64,000 bases of DNA from Nitrospirillum viridazoti CBAmc (GTDB lineage Bacteria; Pseudomonadota; Alphaproteobacteria; Azospirillales; Azospirillaceae): positions 2,689,501 to 2,753,500 of the forward strand of contig NZ_CP022110.1 in assembly GCF_000730165.1 (NCBI RefSeq). Reading direction: 5' to 3'. A program made the translations under genes and the position numbers. Shown here one piece after another: positions 1 to 7,933 of the stretch; positions within the stretch are counted from its first letter, which is position 1; each line of letters starts with the position of its first letter. The notes beneath the pieces were generated by a model. That model searched no databases and had not been told where the DNA came from. It saw nothing but the letters and a program-made list of their open reading frames with translations.

Positions 1-559
1 TCAAGGCGGCGGCCTTCAGCGCCAGCGCCAGCTTGCGGTTGTCCACCTGGCCGTCATCGGCGCCCAGCACACCGGCGGCGACGCGGGGGTTCAGCCACGG
101 CTCCCGCTCCTTCACCTGGGCGCCGTTCAGCCAGGCGACGTTGAGGCCCAGGCCGCGCTGGAACTCGAAGCCGCTGCGCAGCACCTCCACATCGTCGCGG
201 GTCAGGGCCACCTGCACCGTCCCGTCCGTGCGCAGATCGACGGGCAGGCCGCTGTAAGCCTCCAGCTCGGCGGCGAAGGCGGGCCAGCGCCGCTGGCTGT
301 CCAGGGTCAGGGGCAGCAGCGCCTGCTCCCCCGGTTCCGCCTCCACGGCGGCCGCCAGCATGCCGGCGGCGGCATGGGTGGCGCCCCGGCCGGCGGTTCC
401 CCGGTCATAGATGTCGACCGTGCAGCCGGCGGCGGCCAGGCGCCAGGCGATGGACAGGCCGATGCAGCCGGCGCCGATGACGATCACCCGGGGGGCGACG
501 GACGGCTTGGCGGCAGATGGATGGGTAGAAGGATGGCCCGAAGGCGGATGATAGGTCAC
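1..559 (-). CDS. thiO: Glycine oxidase ThiO, FAD-dependent (3' end outside window)
   Basis: This is the N-terminal 186 residues of an FAD-dependent amino-acid oxidase of the DadA/ThiO type. The protein opens with a Rossmann dinucleotide-binding motif (VIVIGAGCIGLSIAWRL, about residues 25-41), followed by the family segment GRGATHAAAGMLA. ThiO oxidises glycine to iminoacetate for the thiazole half of thiamine. The gene lies directly behind a TPP riboswitch, which supports ThiO over D-amino-acid dehydrogenase. I chose the GTG at 559, just after the aptamer; an in-frame ATG at 586 lies inside the riboswitch and is unlikely. The frame runs open to base 1, so the C-terminal half and any following thiS/thiG/thiE genes are off the window. 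Confidence 0.88.
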   Translation of the reverse strand, partial: MTYHPPSGHPSTHPSAAKPSVAPRVIVIGAGCIGLSIAWRLAAAGCTVDIYDRGTAGRGATHAAAGMLAAAVEAEPGEQALLPLTLDSQRRWPAFAAELEAYSGLPVDLRTDGTVQVALTRDDVEVLRSGFEFQRGLGLNVAWLNGAQVKEREPWLNPRVAAGVLGADDGQVDNRKLALALKAAAL

Positions 560-570
560 GGTCTCGCGAT

Positions 571-655
571 CTCCCTTCGCCGGCATGATCCGGAGCAGGT
601 TCCATGGGTCTGATCTCAGCCGCGGGCCTGATGGTCAGGCGGGCGGCACCCCAGT
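571..655 (-). promoter_or_regulatory. TPP riboswitch (THI element)
   Basis: Read on the minus strand, the segment carries the conserved TPP aptamer blocks in order: GGGGTGCC, then GGCTGAGAT with a following GACCC, then GGAACCTG, then GGATCATGCCGGCGAAGGGA. These match the thi-box helices P1-P5 and the pyrophosphate and pyrimidine sensor loops. The element ends 12 bases before the GTG start of thiO. The AGGGA at its 3' edge could serve as, or overlap, the ribosome binding site, so control by sequestering translation initiation is plausible (inference). Confidence 0.93.
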
Positions 656-851
656 CGATGGCAGGAACGATGGCGGACGGGGCGTCCGAATTCAAGGGTC
701 TTGGCGTCATGCCTGGGTGACGGGGCCGCGTTCGACATCACCCGTTCGCGCGCGCCGATGTGCCGTCCGCCCTAACCCATCAGGGATTTGACAAGTAGGC
801 CGATTGTCTGGACTCTGCGAACCTTAGGGGTCCAGCTACCAAGGTCTGCTC

Positions 852-1712
852 ATGTTTGCCGCCATCGGCCTGCTCGGCGTGTTCATCTGCGTGTTCGGGT
901 CGTTCATGATCTTCGGCGGCAAGATCGGCATCATCCTTGAGGCCCTGCCCGGCGAGTTCATGACCATCGGCGGCGCCGCCATCTGCGGCTTCATGGTGGC
1001 GAACAGCACCCACACCATCAAGCAGGCGCTGGGTGCGGTGAAGCGCATCTTCCCCGGCGCGAAGTTCCACAAAAAGGAATATATGGAGCTGCTGTCGCTG
1101 CTCTATCAAATCCTGAAGACGATGAAGACCAAGGGCGTGCTGGCCATCGAGCAGCACATCGAAAAGCCCCTGGAAAGCAACATCTTCAACGCCTACCCCT
1201 CGATCATGAAGGACCCGTTCACGGTCAAGTTCATCGCGGACTACCTGCGCATGTTCTCCATCGGCGTGGACAACCCGCATGAGCTGGAGGCGCTGATGGA
1301 GCAGGAGATCGACAAGGCCAAGCACGAGGACCTGCACTCCAGCCACGCCTTCCAGACCATGGCCGACGCCATGCCCGCCCTGGGCATCGTGGCCGCCGTG
1401 CTGGGCGTCATCAAGACCATGGCGTCCATCACCGAGCCACCCGAGGTGCTGGGCAAGCTGATCGGCGGCGCCCTGGTCGGCACCTTCATGGGTATCTTCC
1501 TGTCCTACTGCATCATCGCCCCCATCGCCTCGCGGCTGAAGGGCGTGGCGGAGGAGGAGAACCAGTTCTACCACGTCATCCGGGCGGCCATCACATCCCA
1601 CCTCGCGGGCTACGCGCCTCAGGTGTCCATCGAGGCGGCGCGAAAAAAGGTGCCGACGGAATACATGCCCGACTTCAACGAGTTGGAAGAGGCGCTGTCG
1701 GCTATTAGTTAG
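852..1712 (+). CDS. motA: Flagellar motor stator protein MotA
   Basis: MotA is the proton-channel and torque-generating stator subunit that works with MotB in the inner membrane. The 286-residue product has four hydrophobic segments (about 1-20, 30-50, 170-190 and 200-226) around a large cytoplasmic loop. Pro175 in MPALGIV and Pro224 in CIIAPIA match the two channel prolines of E. coli MotA (P173, P222). The charged loop around IEQHIEKP corresponds to the FliG-interaction region. Length is normal (E. coli 295). motB is not adjacent: the next gene downstream is unrelated, so the stator pair is split in this genome. The ribosome binding site is weak (AAGG about seven bases before ATG). Confidence 0.93.
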   Translation: MFAAIGLLGVFICVFGSFMIFGGKIGIILEALPGEFMTIGGAAICGFMVANSTHTIKQALGAVKRIFPGAKFHKKEYMELLSLLYQILKTMKTKGVLAIEQHIEKPLESNIFNAYPSIMKDPFTVKFIADYLRMFSIGVDNPHELEALMEQEIDKAKHEDLHSSHAFQTMADAMPALGIVAAVLGVIKTMASITEPPEVLGKLIGGALVGTFMGIFLSYCIIAPIASRLKGVAEEENQFYHVIRAAITSHLAGYAPQVSIEAARKKVPTEYMPDFNELEEALSAIS

Positions 1713-2128
1713 CGCGCCTCGGTTGGTTCGCCCTCAGGCGCAGGGCGGCCCCGGTCGGGGCCTATGGGGCGGGCGCGCATTCCCTCAAAACCAATCCCAA
1801 AGTTTAGGACAGGGCGGCCGCACGCGTGCCAGACGCCGGCGGACGGGCCGCAACCCAGCCATGCCGCACCGCAACGCCGATTCGATCTTAATGCGATTGA
1901 CCTGGGGCGCTGGAGAGGCCAACTACGGTGCCATGCGAATAGAGCGTCATCCCATCGGCCCGGCATGCATCACGACAGCCGCCCACGCCTGACGCTTTGC
2001 CATGGCCGCCTGTTCCTGGGCGGCCATTTTCACGAGGCAGCATCCATCGCGCCTTGCCAACGGCGCCGTCCCCTGGGGAACGGCGACGGGCGGGTGTCGG
2101 GCCGCCGAAACAACATAGGAGACGTAAT
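1713..2128 (+). other. Gene-free interval with two hairpins
   Basis: No convincing protein-coding gene is seen in these 416 bases. A short hairpin (GGCCCC/GGGGCC, 1747-1762) follows motA but lacks a T run. A better intrinsic-terminator candidate lies at about 2002-2031 (GGCCGCC...GGCGGCC followed by ATTTTC). Its end lies only about 100 bases before the PfpI-like gene, so it could also act as a leader structure. A 19-codon ATG frame at 1933-1992 has no supporting evidence. Confidence 0.5.
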
Positions 2129-2731
2129 TTGACCGATCAGCCGCTCGCTGGAAAAGCCGTTGCCATCCTCATCGCCAACGGCTTCGAAGAAGTGGAAATG
2201 ACGGAAGCGCAGCGCGCCCTGCTGCGCGCCGGCGCCGCGCCCAAGATCATCTCGCCCGAACAGGGCCTGGTGAACGGCTGGCACGGCACGTCCTGGGGCC
2301 ACTACTTCCCCACGGACAAGCAGATTGGCGAGGTGCTGGCCGCCGACTTCGACCTGCTGGTCCTGCCGGGTGGTGAGCGCAGCGTGGCCAAGCTGGCCGC
2401 CAACCCGCACACCCGCCGCATCATCGGCAGCTTCATGGACGCCGGCAAGGGCGTCGCCGCCATCAACCACGGCGTCCAGCTGCTGGCCGTGGCCCAGCGT
2501 CTGAAGGGCCGCACCGTGACCGGCAACGAGGCGATCCGCGAGACCGTCGAGGCCGCCGGCGCCACCTGGGTGGCCGAGGAAGGCCAGAACATGAACATCG
2601 ACCGCCAGCTGCTGACCGCCCGCGGTCCGGAAGAGGTGGTGCCGGAGTTCATCGACACCATGCTGCGCGTCTTCGCCGACGCTATCGAGTATCGCCGCCA
2701 GCTGCAGGCCGAAAAGGCCGCAGCCGCCTAA
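2129..2731 (+). CDS. DJ-1/PfpI family protein, nucleophile Cys replaced by Asn
   Basis: The 200-residue product has the DJ-1/PfpI class I glutamine-amidotransferase-like fold: VAILIANGFEEVEMT at the start, LLVLPGGE in the middle, and the nucleophile-elbow segment GKGVAAINHGVQLLA. In PfpI, YhbO and relatives this elbow reads A-I-C-H-G, with Cys as protease/deglycase nucleophile and His next to it. Here it reads A-I-N-H-G, so the canonical cysteine is missing. I chose the TTG at 2129 because AGGAGA lies seven bases before it and because the protein then begins just ahead of the conserved first strand. A strong terminator follows, so the gene is probably monocistronic. Confidence 0.85.
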   Translation: MTDQPLAGKAVAILIANGFEEVEMTEAQRALLRAGAAPKIISPEQGLVNGWHGTSWGHYFPTDKQIGEVLAADFDLLVLPGGERSVAKLAANPHTRRIIGSFMDAGKGVAAINHGVQLLAVAQRLKGRTVTGNEAIRETVEAAGATWVAEEGQNMNIDRQLLTARGPEEVVPEFIDTMLRVFADAIEYRRQLQAEKAAAA

Positions 2732-2756
2732 ACCAGGCCGGCATCCGGAACGCAGA

Positions 2757-2789
2757 AGGGCGCGAGGCATCGGCTTCGCGCCCTTTTTG
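2757..2789 (+). terminator. Rho-independent terminator after the PfpI-like gene
   Basis: A nine-base-pair stem (AGGGCGCGA / TCGCGCCCT) with a ten-base loop is followed by TTTTTG. It sits 25 bases after the stop of the PfpI-like gene, in the gap to a convergent gene. Confidence 0.85.
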
Positions 2790-2802
2790 TTAGCGCCATC
2801 CC

Positions 2803-3210
2803 CTATCCGGCGAACAGGACCAAGCCACGCGCCCGCATCCGGGCCCCCAACACGGCGCAGAAGGCGACCACCATTAGGGTAGGCAGTCCAAGAAACAAGG
2901 ACATGCCCCAGGCGATCCGGCTCTCCAACAGCCCACGGACCGCCAGGAAAATGCCGAGATGGGCCGCGAAGGCGAAACAAGCCAACAGCGCCTGCCAATG
3001 GACCGGCCAACGACGGCGCACCACCCAGGCCAATAGCGCCCCCACGGGATAGCCGGACAAGAGGTAATAGGATTCGACTAGGCGCAGAGACAGCGGCAGG
3101 CCCCTGCCCCCCAGGCCCCCCATCAATGCCGCCAAGGCGACAGTGATCAGCAGGAACTCCACCACCCTCTCCGCCACGAAGGCGGTCAAGGCGCGGGCGA
3201 CGGCGGCCAT
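2803..3210 (-). CDS. Small integral membrane protein, function unknown
   Basis: The 135-residue product is very hydrophobic, with about four membrane segments (roughly 12-34, 46-64, 75-95 and 100-122), separated by short Arg-rich turns such as VVRRRWP. I recognise no family motif. The start is supported by CGGAGGG four bases before ATG. It lies immediately downstream of ctaA on the same strand (38 bases), so it may be cotranscribed with heme A synthase, but nothing in the sequence ties it to cytochrome oxidase assembly. Confidence 0.7.
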   Translation of the reverse strand: MAAVARALTAFVAERVVEFLLITVALAALMGGLGGRGLPLSLRLVESYYLLSGYPVGALLAWVVRRRWPVHWQALLACFAFAAHLGIFLAVRGLLESRIAWGMSLFLGLPTLMVVAFCAVLGARMRARGLVLFAG

Positions 3211-3248
3211 ACGTCCCTCCGGGAAGAAACATCCCGAGGCTGAAAATA

Positions 3249-4316
3249 TCAGCCCCGCCGATACTCCACCACCGTCCAGGTGAACAAGCCCAGCAGGACC
3301 AGGGCGCCGGCTTGGTGGGTGGCGGCGACGTGCACCGGCACGAACATCAGCAGGGTGCTGATGCCCAGGCTGATCTGCACCAGCACCATCACCGCCACGG
3401 CGATAGCCAACGCACGTACCCGGCCCTGGACATCAGCACGCAGGGCGCGGAAGGCGTAGGACCAGACCACCAGGCCGGTCAGGATGGCCAGCCAGCGGTG
3501 GGTGAACTGCACAGCCGCCGTGTTCTCCAGGATATTCAGCCAGGCGGGGCTGAGGTTCCACATCTCCTCCGGCGCGAAGGTGCCGTTCATCAGCGGCCAG
3601 GTGTTGTAGGCCTGGCCGGCGTCCAGCCCGGCGGTGAAGGCACCCCACACCATGGTGGTGGCGACCAGGGCCATGGCAATGCCGGCGTGGCGGCGCAAAC
3701 TGCCGCGCGCCCGGTGCACGGCACCACTGGCGGCAGGGAACAGCAGCGGCAGGGCCGTGGCCAGCATGGCGACATAGATCAGCACCGCCAGCGACAGGTG
3801 GGCCGCCAGGCGGTAGTGGCTGACATCCGGCCGGTTCACCAGGCCGCTCTTGACCATGTACCAGCCCAAGGCGCCCTGCAGTCCGCCCAGCACGAACAGG
3901 CCGGCCAGGCGCGGCACCAGGCTGGGCGGCACGCGGCGGGTGGCGAGGAAGAACAGGAAGGGCAGCAGAAAGACGATGCCGATCAGACGCCCCACCAGGC
4001 GGTGGAACCACTCCCAAAAGAAGATGCCCTTGAACTGCGCCAGGTCCATGCCGCTGTGCTTCAGCGCGAATTCCGGCGTGGCCTGGTACTTGGCGAACTC
4101 CTCGGCCCAGGCGGCGTCCGACAGGGGCGGCAGGGCGCCCGTCACCGGCTTCCATTCCGTGATCGACAGGCCGCTTTCCGTCAGGCGGGTGATGGCGCCG
4201 ATGACGGCCATGGCGAAGACCAGGCCGGCGCAGACCAGCAGCCAGATGCCGATGGCGCGATACGGCGCGCGGGTGGCGGCGCGGGCGCGGGCGGTGGGGA
4301 AAGGCGTGACGGTCAC
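3249..4316 (-). CDS. ctaA: Heme A synthase (COX15/CtaA)
   Basis: Heme A synthase converts heme O to heme A for aa3-type cytochrome oxidase, in the inner membrane. The 355-residue product has eight predicted membrane helices in two four-helix halves. It shows the family's heme-ligand histidines in EWFHRLVGR, SHYRLAAHLSLA, FTHRWLA and VAATHQAGA, and the N-terminal signature ITRLTESGLSITEWKP. The start is a GTG at 4316 with AAAGG about nine bases upstream; no better in-frame start lies before the first helix. The gene stands alone rather than inside a cta operon. Confidence 0.95.
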   Translation of the reverse strand: MTVTPFPTARARAATRAPYRAIGIWLLVCAGLVFAMAVIGAITRLTESGLSITEWKPVTGALPPLSDAAWAEEFAKYQATPEFALKHSGMDLAQFKGIFFWEWFHRLVGRLIGIVFLLPFLFFLATRRVPPSLVPRLAGLFVLGGLQGALGWYMVKSGLVNRPDVSHYRLAAHLSLAVLIYVAMLATALPLLFPAASGAVHRARGSLRRHAGIAMALVATTMVWGAFTAGLDAGQAYNTWPLMNGTFAPEEMWNLSPAWLNILENTAAVQFTHRWLAILTGLVVWSYAFRALRADVQGRVRALAIAVAVMVLVQISLGISTLLMFVPVHVAATHQAGALVLLGLFTWTVVEYRRG

Positions 4317-4336
4317 GGGATGGGACCTTTGAAAAG

Positions 4337-4372
4337 TAAAGGGCTGGAGCGGACTATAAGCCCGCCCCAGCC
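4337..4372 (-). promoter_or_regulatory. Possible sigma-70 promoter of ctaA
   Basis: On the minus strand TTGTAA and TATAGT are separated by 18 bases, upstream of the GTG start of ctaA. Only the pattern supports this. The 91-base gap also separates ctaA from the co-oriented ptrB gene. Confidence 0.3.
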
Positions 4373-4407
4373 CCCCTTACAAATGCCCGGCATCGGACGA
4401 ATTGCCC

Positions 4408-6513
4408 TTACAGCCCCTTGCCGAAGGCCCGCAGCAGGAAGGCCTGGGTCAGCGCCACCTCCTTCAGCTTGTCGAAGCGGCCGGCGGCACCGGCGTGACC
4501 TGCCCCCATCTCGGTCCGCGACAGCAGGACGTGGTCGTCGGTCTTGAGCGTCCGCAGCTTGGCCGTCCACTTGGCCGGTTCCCAATAGGTGACGCGCGGA
4601 TCGCTGAGGCCCGCGGTGATCAGCAGGTGGGGATAGGCCTTGGCCGCCACGTTGTCGTAGGGGCTGTAGGACTTCAGCCGCTGATAGACCTCGGGCTCGT
4701 TGGGATTGCCCCACTCATCATATTCGATGACCGTCAGGGGCAGGCTGTCGTCCAGCATGGTGTTGACCACGTCGACGAAGGGCACCTGGGCCACGATGGC
4801 GCGGAACAGGCCCTCGGGCGCCATGTTGGCCACCGCACCCATCAGCAGGCCACCGGCGCTGCCGCCCTCGGCCGAAATGTTGCCGGCCTTGGCATAGCCC
4901 TGACCCGCCAGGAACTGGGCGGCGTCGATGAAGTCGGTGAAGCTGTTGATCTTCTTCTCCAGCTTGCCGTCCTCGTACCAGCCGCGCCCCAGTTCATCAC
5001 CGCCGCGGATGTGGGCGATGGCGAAGGCGAAACCCCGATCCAGCAGGCCCAGCCGGTTGGCCGAAAAATAGGGGTCGATGCCGTTGCCGTAGGCGCCGTA
5101 GGCGTAGAGGTGCAGGGCGCCCGAGCCATCCTTGGGGAAGTCGCGGCGGTGGACGATGGAGACGGGGATCAGCGTGCCGTCGCGCGCCGGGGCCATCAGG
5201 CGGGCGCTGACATACTGGTCGGCGTCATAGCCGCTGGGGATTTCCTGGACCTTACGGATGGCCAGGGTCCGGTCGTTCAGGTCATAATCATAAACCGTGG
5301 GCGGCGTCACCAGCGACTGGTAGCGCAGGCGCAGCAGGCCGCCGTCATAGTCGAAGTTGGCGCCGGGCCCGACCTCGAACGCCGTGTCGGGGAAGGCGAT
5401 GTCGTGAGTGCCGCCGATGCCATCCGCCTGCTTTGGGTCCAGCACTCGCACCACCTGGGCGCCGTCCACCCGGGCATAGACCACCAGCCAATCGCGGAAG
5501 GCCATGTGGCCGGTGAGGTAGGTGCGGTCGGCCGGGGCGATGACCTCCACCCAGTTGGCCTCGGCCGTATCGGCCAGCGGCGCCTTCACCAGGCGGAAGT
5601 TGCGGTGGGTGTCGTTGGTGATGATCCAGGCGATATCGCCCTGATCCTCCACATTGTATTCGTGCCCCTGGCGGCGGGGCAGGACCAGGCGCGGCTCACC
5701 CTCCGGCTGCGCGGCGTCCAGCAGCCGCACCTCGGTCGACACGTTGTTGTGGGCGACGATGCGGATGAACCGGCCGGACAAGGTCAGGTCCAGGCTGACC
5801 ATCCAGGCGGGATCGGCCTCCTCATAGACCAGCACGTCCTCGGTCAGGGCGGTGCCCAGGCGGTGGCGCCACACGGTCTTGGGCCGCTGGAACTCATCCT
5901 GGCGGATATAGAACAGGTGCCGGCCGTCGGCCGCCCAGGCGACCCCGGGGGTGGCGTCAGCCGCCCCCTCCAGCACCAGGTCACCGGTGGACAGGTCCTT
6001 CACCCGCACGCCATAGCGCTCGGAGCCGTCGGTGTCGGCGGTGTAGGCCAGGTAGCGGCCGTCGCGCGTCGTCTCGAAATCCGCCACGCGCATGAAGTCG
6101 TGCTGCGCCGCCAGGACGTTCACATCCAGCACGACCTCCTCTTCAGAGGTGCCGGCGGCCCAGCGCACGAAGACGGGGTAGTTCTGGCCGGCGGCGAAGC
6201 GCGACTGGTAGAAATAGCCGTCGCGGCGGTAGGGAACGCCGGTGTCGTCCTCCTTGATGCGGGCGCGCAGCTCGCCCACCAGGGCGGGACGCAGGTCCCC
6301 CTCCCCGCCCAGCACCTGCTCGATATAGCCGTTTTCCGCCTCAAGGTAGGACAGGATGTCCGGGTCCTTGACCTCGGGGAAGGCCGGGTCGCGCAACCAA
6401 TCGTAGGGGTCGACGCGAACCTCGCCGTGGGCCGTCTTCTCCACCGGCCAGACCCGGGCCACGGGCGGCTTGGCGAAAGCGGACTGGCGGAAGGGGACGT
6501 CAGAGACGGACAT
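4408..6513 (-). CDS. ptrB: Oligopeptidase B (S9A prolyl-oligopeptidase family)
   Basis: Oligopeptidase B is a cytoplasmic serine peptidase that cleaves short peptides after Lys/Arg. The 701-residue product has the expected N-terminal seven-bladed propeller (about 70-420) and a C-terminal alpha/beta-hydrolase domain. The nucleophile motif GGSAGGLLMG is near residue 550, the acid segment SDPRVTYWEP near 635, and the catalytic His is in GAGHAGAAGR near 675. Conserved RGGDELGRGWYEDGK is also present. Length matches the family (about 690). I used the ATG at 6513; an in-frame ATG at 6546 adds 11 residues. Neither has a good ribosome binding site. Confidence 0.93.
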   Translation of the reverse strand: MSVSDVPFRQSAFAKPPVARVWPVEKTAHGEVRVDPYDWLRDPAFPEVKDPDILSYLEAENGYIEQVLGGEGDLRPALVGELRARIKEDDTGVPYRRDGYFYQSRFAAGQNYPVFVRWAAGTSEEEVVLDVNVLAAQHDFMRVADFETTRDGRYLAYTADTDGSERYGVRVKDLSTGDLVLEGAADATPGVAWAADGRHLFYIRQDEFQRPKTVWRHRLGTALTEDVLVYEEADPAWMVSLDLTLSGRFIRIVAHNNVSTEVRLLDAAQPEGEPRLVLPRRQGHEYNVEDQGDIAWIITNDTHRNFRLVKAPLADTAEANWVEVIAPADRTYLTGHMAFRDWLVVYARVDGAQVVRVLDPKQADGIGGTHDIAFPDTAFEVGPGANFDYDGGLLRLRYQSLVTPPTVYDYDLNDRTLAIRKVQEIPSGYDADQYVSARLMAPARDGTLIPVSIVHRRDFPKDGSGALHLYAYGAYGNGIDPYFSANRLGLLDRGFAFAIAHIRGGDELGRGWYEDGKLEKKINSFTDFIDAAQFLAGQGYAKAGNISAEGGSAGGLLMGAVANMAPEGLFRAIVAQVPFVDVVNTMLDDSLPLTVIEYDEWGNPNEPEVYQRLKSYSPYDNVAAKAYPHLLITAGLSDPRVTYWEPAKWTAKLRTLKTDDHVLLSRTEMGAGHAGAAGRFDKLKEVALTQAFLLRAFGKGL

Positions 6514-6744
6514 GGATGGCGACACCAATGGTTGTGCCGCCCGCATCGGGATTGGCAGGCGGCGGAAACGGATCGCAACGATATGGTCGAGGGTGTGGAC
6601 CCGGCAAGCGGGCCCGAATGGGGGGGTGCCATGTCCCCGGCACGGCCAGCGGCGGGGAACCTGCCATGCCGCCCCGGCACTGGCGGCGGGGCCAAGGCCG
6701 GGTTATCCCCAGGACGACGCCAACCGCACCATGAAGACACGGAC

Positions 6745-7398
6745 ATGCCGTTTCCCCATGCCATCCAGGCCGCGATCTTCGACATGGACGGCCTGCTGAT
6801 CGACAGCGAGCGCCCCCTGCGCGGCGCCATGATGGATGCCGCCGTGACGGTGGGCTGCCCCCTGACCGAGCTGTTCTACGGCACCCTGATCGGCCGGCCC
6901 TACCCGGCGGTGCGCCAGATGCTGGTGGACCATTTCGGTGGCGAGACCGTGTTCGAGCGCTTCACCGAGCTGTACCGCAGCGCCATCCAGGCGCATTTCG
7001 ACGCCGGCATCGCCCTGATGGCCGGGGTGGTGGAGTTGCTGGACCATCTGGACGCCGCCGGCATTCCCATGGCGGTGGCCACCAGCACCCAGCGGGAACG
7101 CGCGCTGCACCATTTGACCCAGGCCGGCATCGCCCAGCGCTTCCGCGTCGTCGTCGGCGGCGACGACGTCAGCCAGGGCAAGCCGCATCCGGAGCCCTAC
7201 CTGAAGGCGGCCGCCGCCCTGGGTATCGACCCCCGGCACTGCATCGCGCTGGAGGACAGCCACAACGGCATCCGCGCGGCGCACGCCGCTGGCATGATGG
7301 CGGTGATGGTGCCGGACCTGCTGGCCCCCACGGAAGAGATCGAGGCCCTGTGCCGCGTGGCCGCCGACCTGCACGAGGTTCGCCGCTGGGTGGCCTGA
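6745..7398 (+). CDS. HAD superfamily IA phosphatase / phosphoglucomutase-like hydrolase
   Basis: The 217-residue product has the four HAD motifs: FDMDGLLIDSE (Asp13 nucleophile and Asp15 acid/base), VATST (motif II), GKPHPEPYLKA (motif III Lys) and ALEDSHNGIRAAHAAGM (motif IV). The helical cap between motifs I and II places it in subfamily IA, the group that includes beta-phosphoglucomutase, phosphoglycolate phosphatase and 2-deoxyglucose-6-phosphatase. The substrate cannot be read from sequence. The start at 6745 gives the normal family length; the much longer open frame that runs upstream, antisense to ptrB, is a GC-rich shadow. Confidence 0.88.
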   Translation: MPFPHAIQAAIFDMDGLLIDSERPLRGAMMDAAVTVGCPLTELFYGTLIGRPYPAVRQMLVDHFGGETVFERFTELYRSAIQAHFDAGIALMAGVVELLDHLDAAGIPMAVATSTQRERALHHLTQAGIAQRFRVVVGGDDVSQGKPHPEPYLKAAAALGIDPRHCIALEDSHNGIRAAHAAGMMAVMVPDLLAPTEEIEALCRVAADLHEVRRWVA

Positions 7399-7426
7399 TG
7401 CACCCAACGCAGGCGCCGCGCGCGCA

Positions 7427-7461
7427 ACAAAAAGGGCCGGCAGCGAATGCTGTCGACCCTT
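7427..7461 (-). terminator. Rho-independent terminator, minus strand
   Basis: On the minus strand AAGGGTCGACAGC pairs with GCTGCCGGCCCTT (two non-Watson-Crick positions), followed by TTTTTG. It lies 40 bases after the stop of the small minus-strand gene and also within the tail of the convergent HAD gene's transcript. Confidence 0.7.
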
Positions 7462-7500
7462 GGAAGCGGGCGCCCGAGGCACCCGGCAATCGGTTGTGGC

Positions 7501-7788
7501 TCAGACTGTCAGATTCACGAATGCGCCACGGGTGCGGCCGGTGTCGGAGGCCGCCTTCACCTGGTCCTGCGTCGGGCTGAAGTTCTGCGTGAAGCCACTG
7601 CTGCTGTTGTTGGACGCGTTGTTGTCGGTATTGGCCTGGTCGGTGCCCTGGTCCGAGGTCCCCTGGGTCTTGACTGGGGAGATGGACTGCACCTGCGAGT
7701 TGGAAACGTCGCTGGTCGAACCGACACCGGAGGTCAGGAACGTCGCGCCGTAACCAGAGCTGTAGAAGTTGATGCCGCCGATGGACAT
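7501..7788 (-). CDS. Small Ser/Thr/Asn/Gln-rich protein, function unknown
   Basis: The 95-residue product starts MSIGGINFYSSGYG and is low in charged residues, with runs of Ser, Thr, Asn, Gln and Gly (for example NTDNNASNNSSSGF). I recognise no domain, no cleavable signal peptide and no Cys. The start is well supported by AAAGGAGG eight bases before the ATG at 7788, and a terminator follows. Composition resembles the N-terminal halves of the two unknown tandem proteins near 58 kb, but I see no alignable shared motif. It could be an unstructured surface or regulatory protein (inference). Confidence 0.72.
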   Translation of the reverse strand: MSIGGINFYSSGYGATFLTSGVGSTSDVSNSQVQSISPVKTQGTSDQGTDQANTDNNASNNSSSGFTQNFSPTQDQVKAASDTGRTRGAFVNLTV

Positions 7789-7844
7789 GGGAATGGCCTC
7801 CTTTAGCCACCCCGACATATACGCTCATTTTGCAAATTGGACAA

Positions 7845-7883
7845 GGGTGGCGGCGGCAGAAATTGCCCACCGCCACCGCCCTT
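7845..7883. repeat. GC-rich imperfect inverted repeat in intergenic gap
   Basis: AAGGGTGGCGGC is matched by GCCACCGCCCTT with two G-U type positions. It lies between the end of the sugar dehydrogenase gene and the start of the small unknown gene on the minus strand. It may be a weak terminator, though no clear T run follows. Confidence 0.35.
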
Positions 7884-7933
7884 TCATTGCCGCTAGACTC
7901 TGGGCAGCCCCCAAGTCTTGCAAATAGAAAGGC

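Noticed and set aside
771-810. Flagellar sigma-28 promoter before motA
   Set aside because: GCCGATTG at 799 resembles the -10, but no TAAA -35 is found 15 bases upstream.
1933-1992. A 19-codon frame after motA
   Set aside because: No ribosome binding site, no conservation evidence and no neighbouring gene to couple with.
4402-7398. A 998-codon open frame on the plus strand opposite oligopeptidase B
   Set aside because: It is antisense to a clear gene, has low-complexity Gly/Gln/Val-rich content, and only its last 217 codons (the HAD protein) show a family. GC-rich DNA often leaves the opposite strand open.
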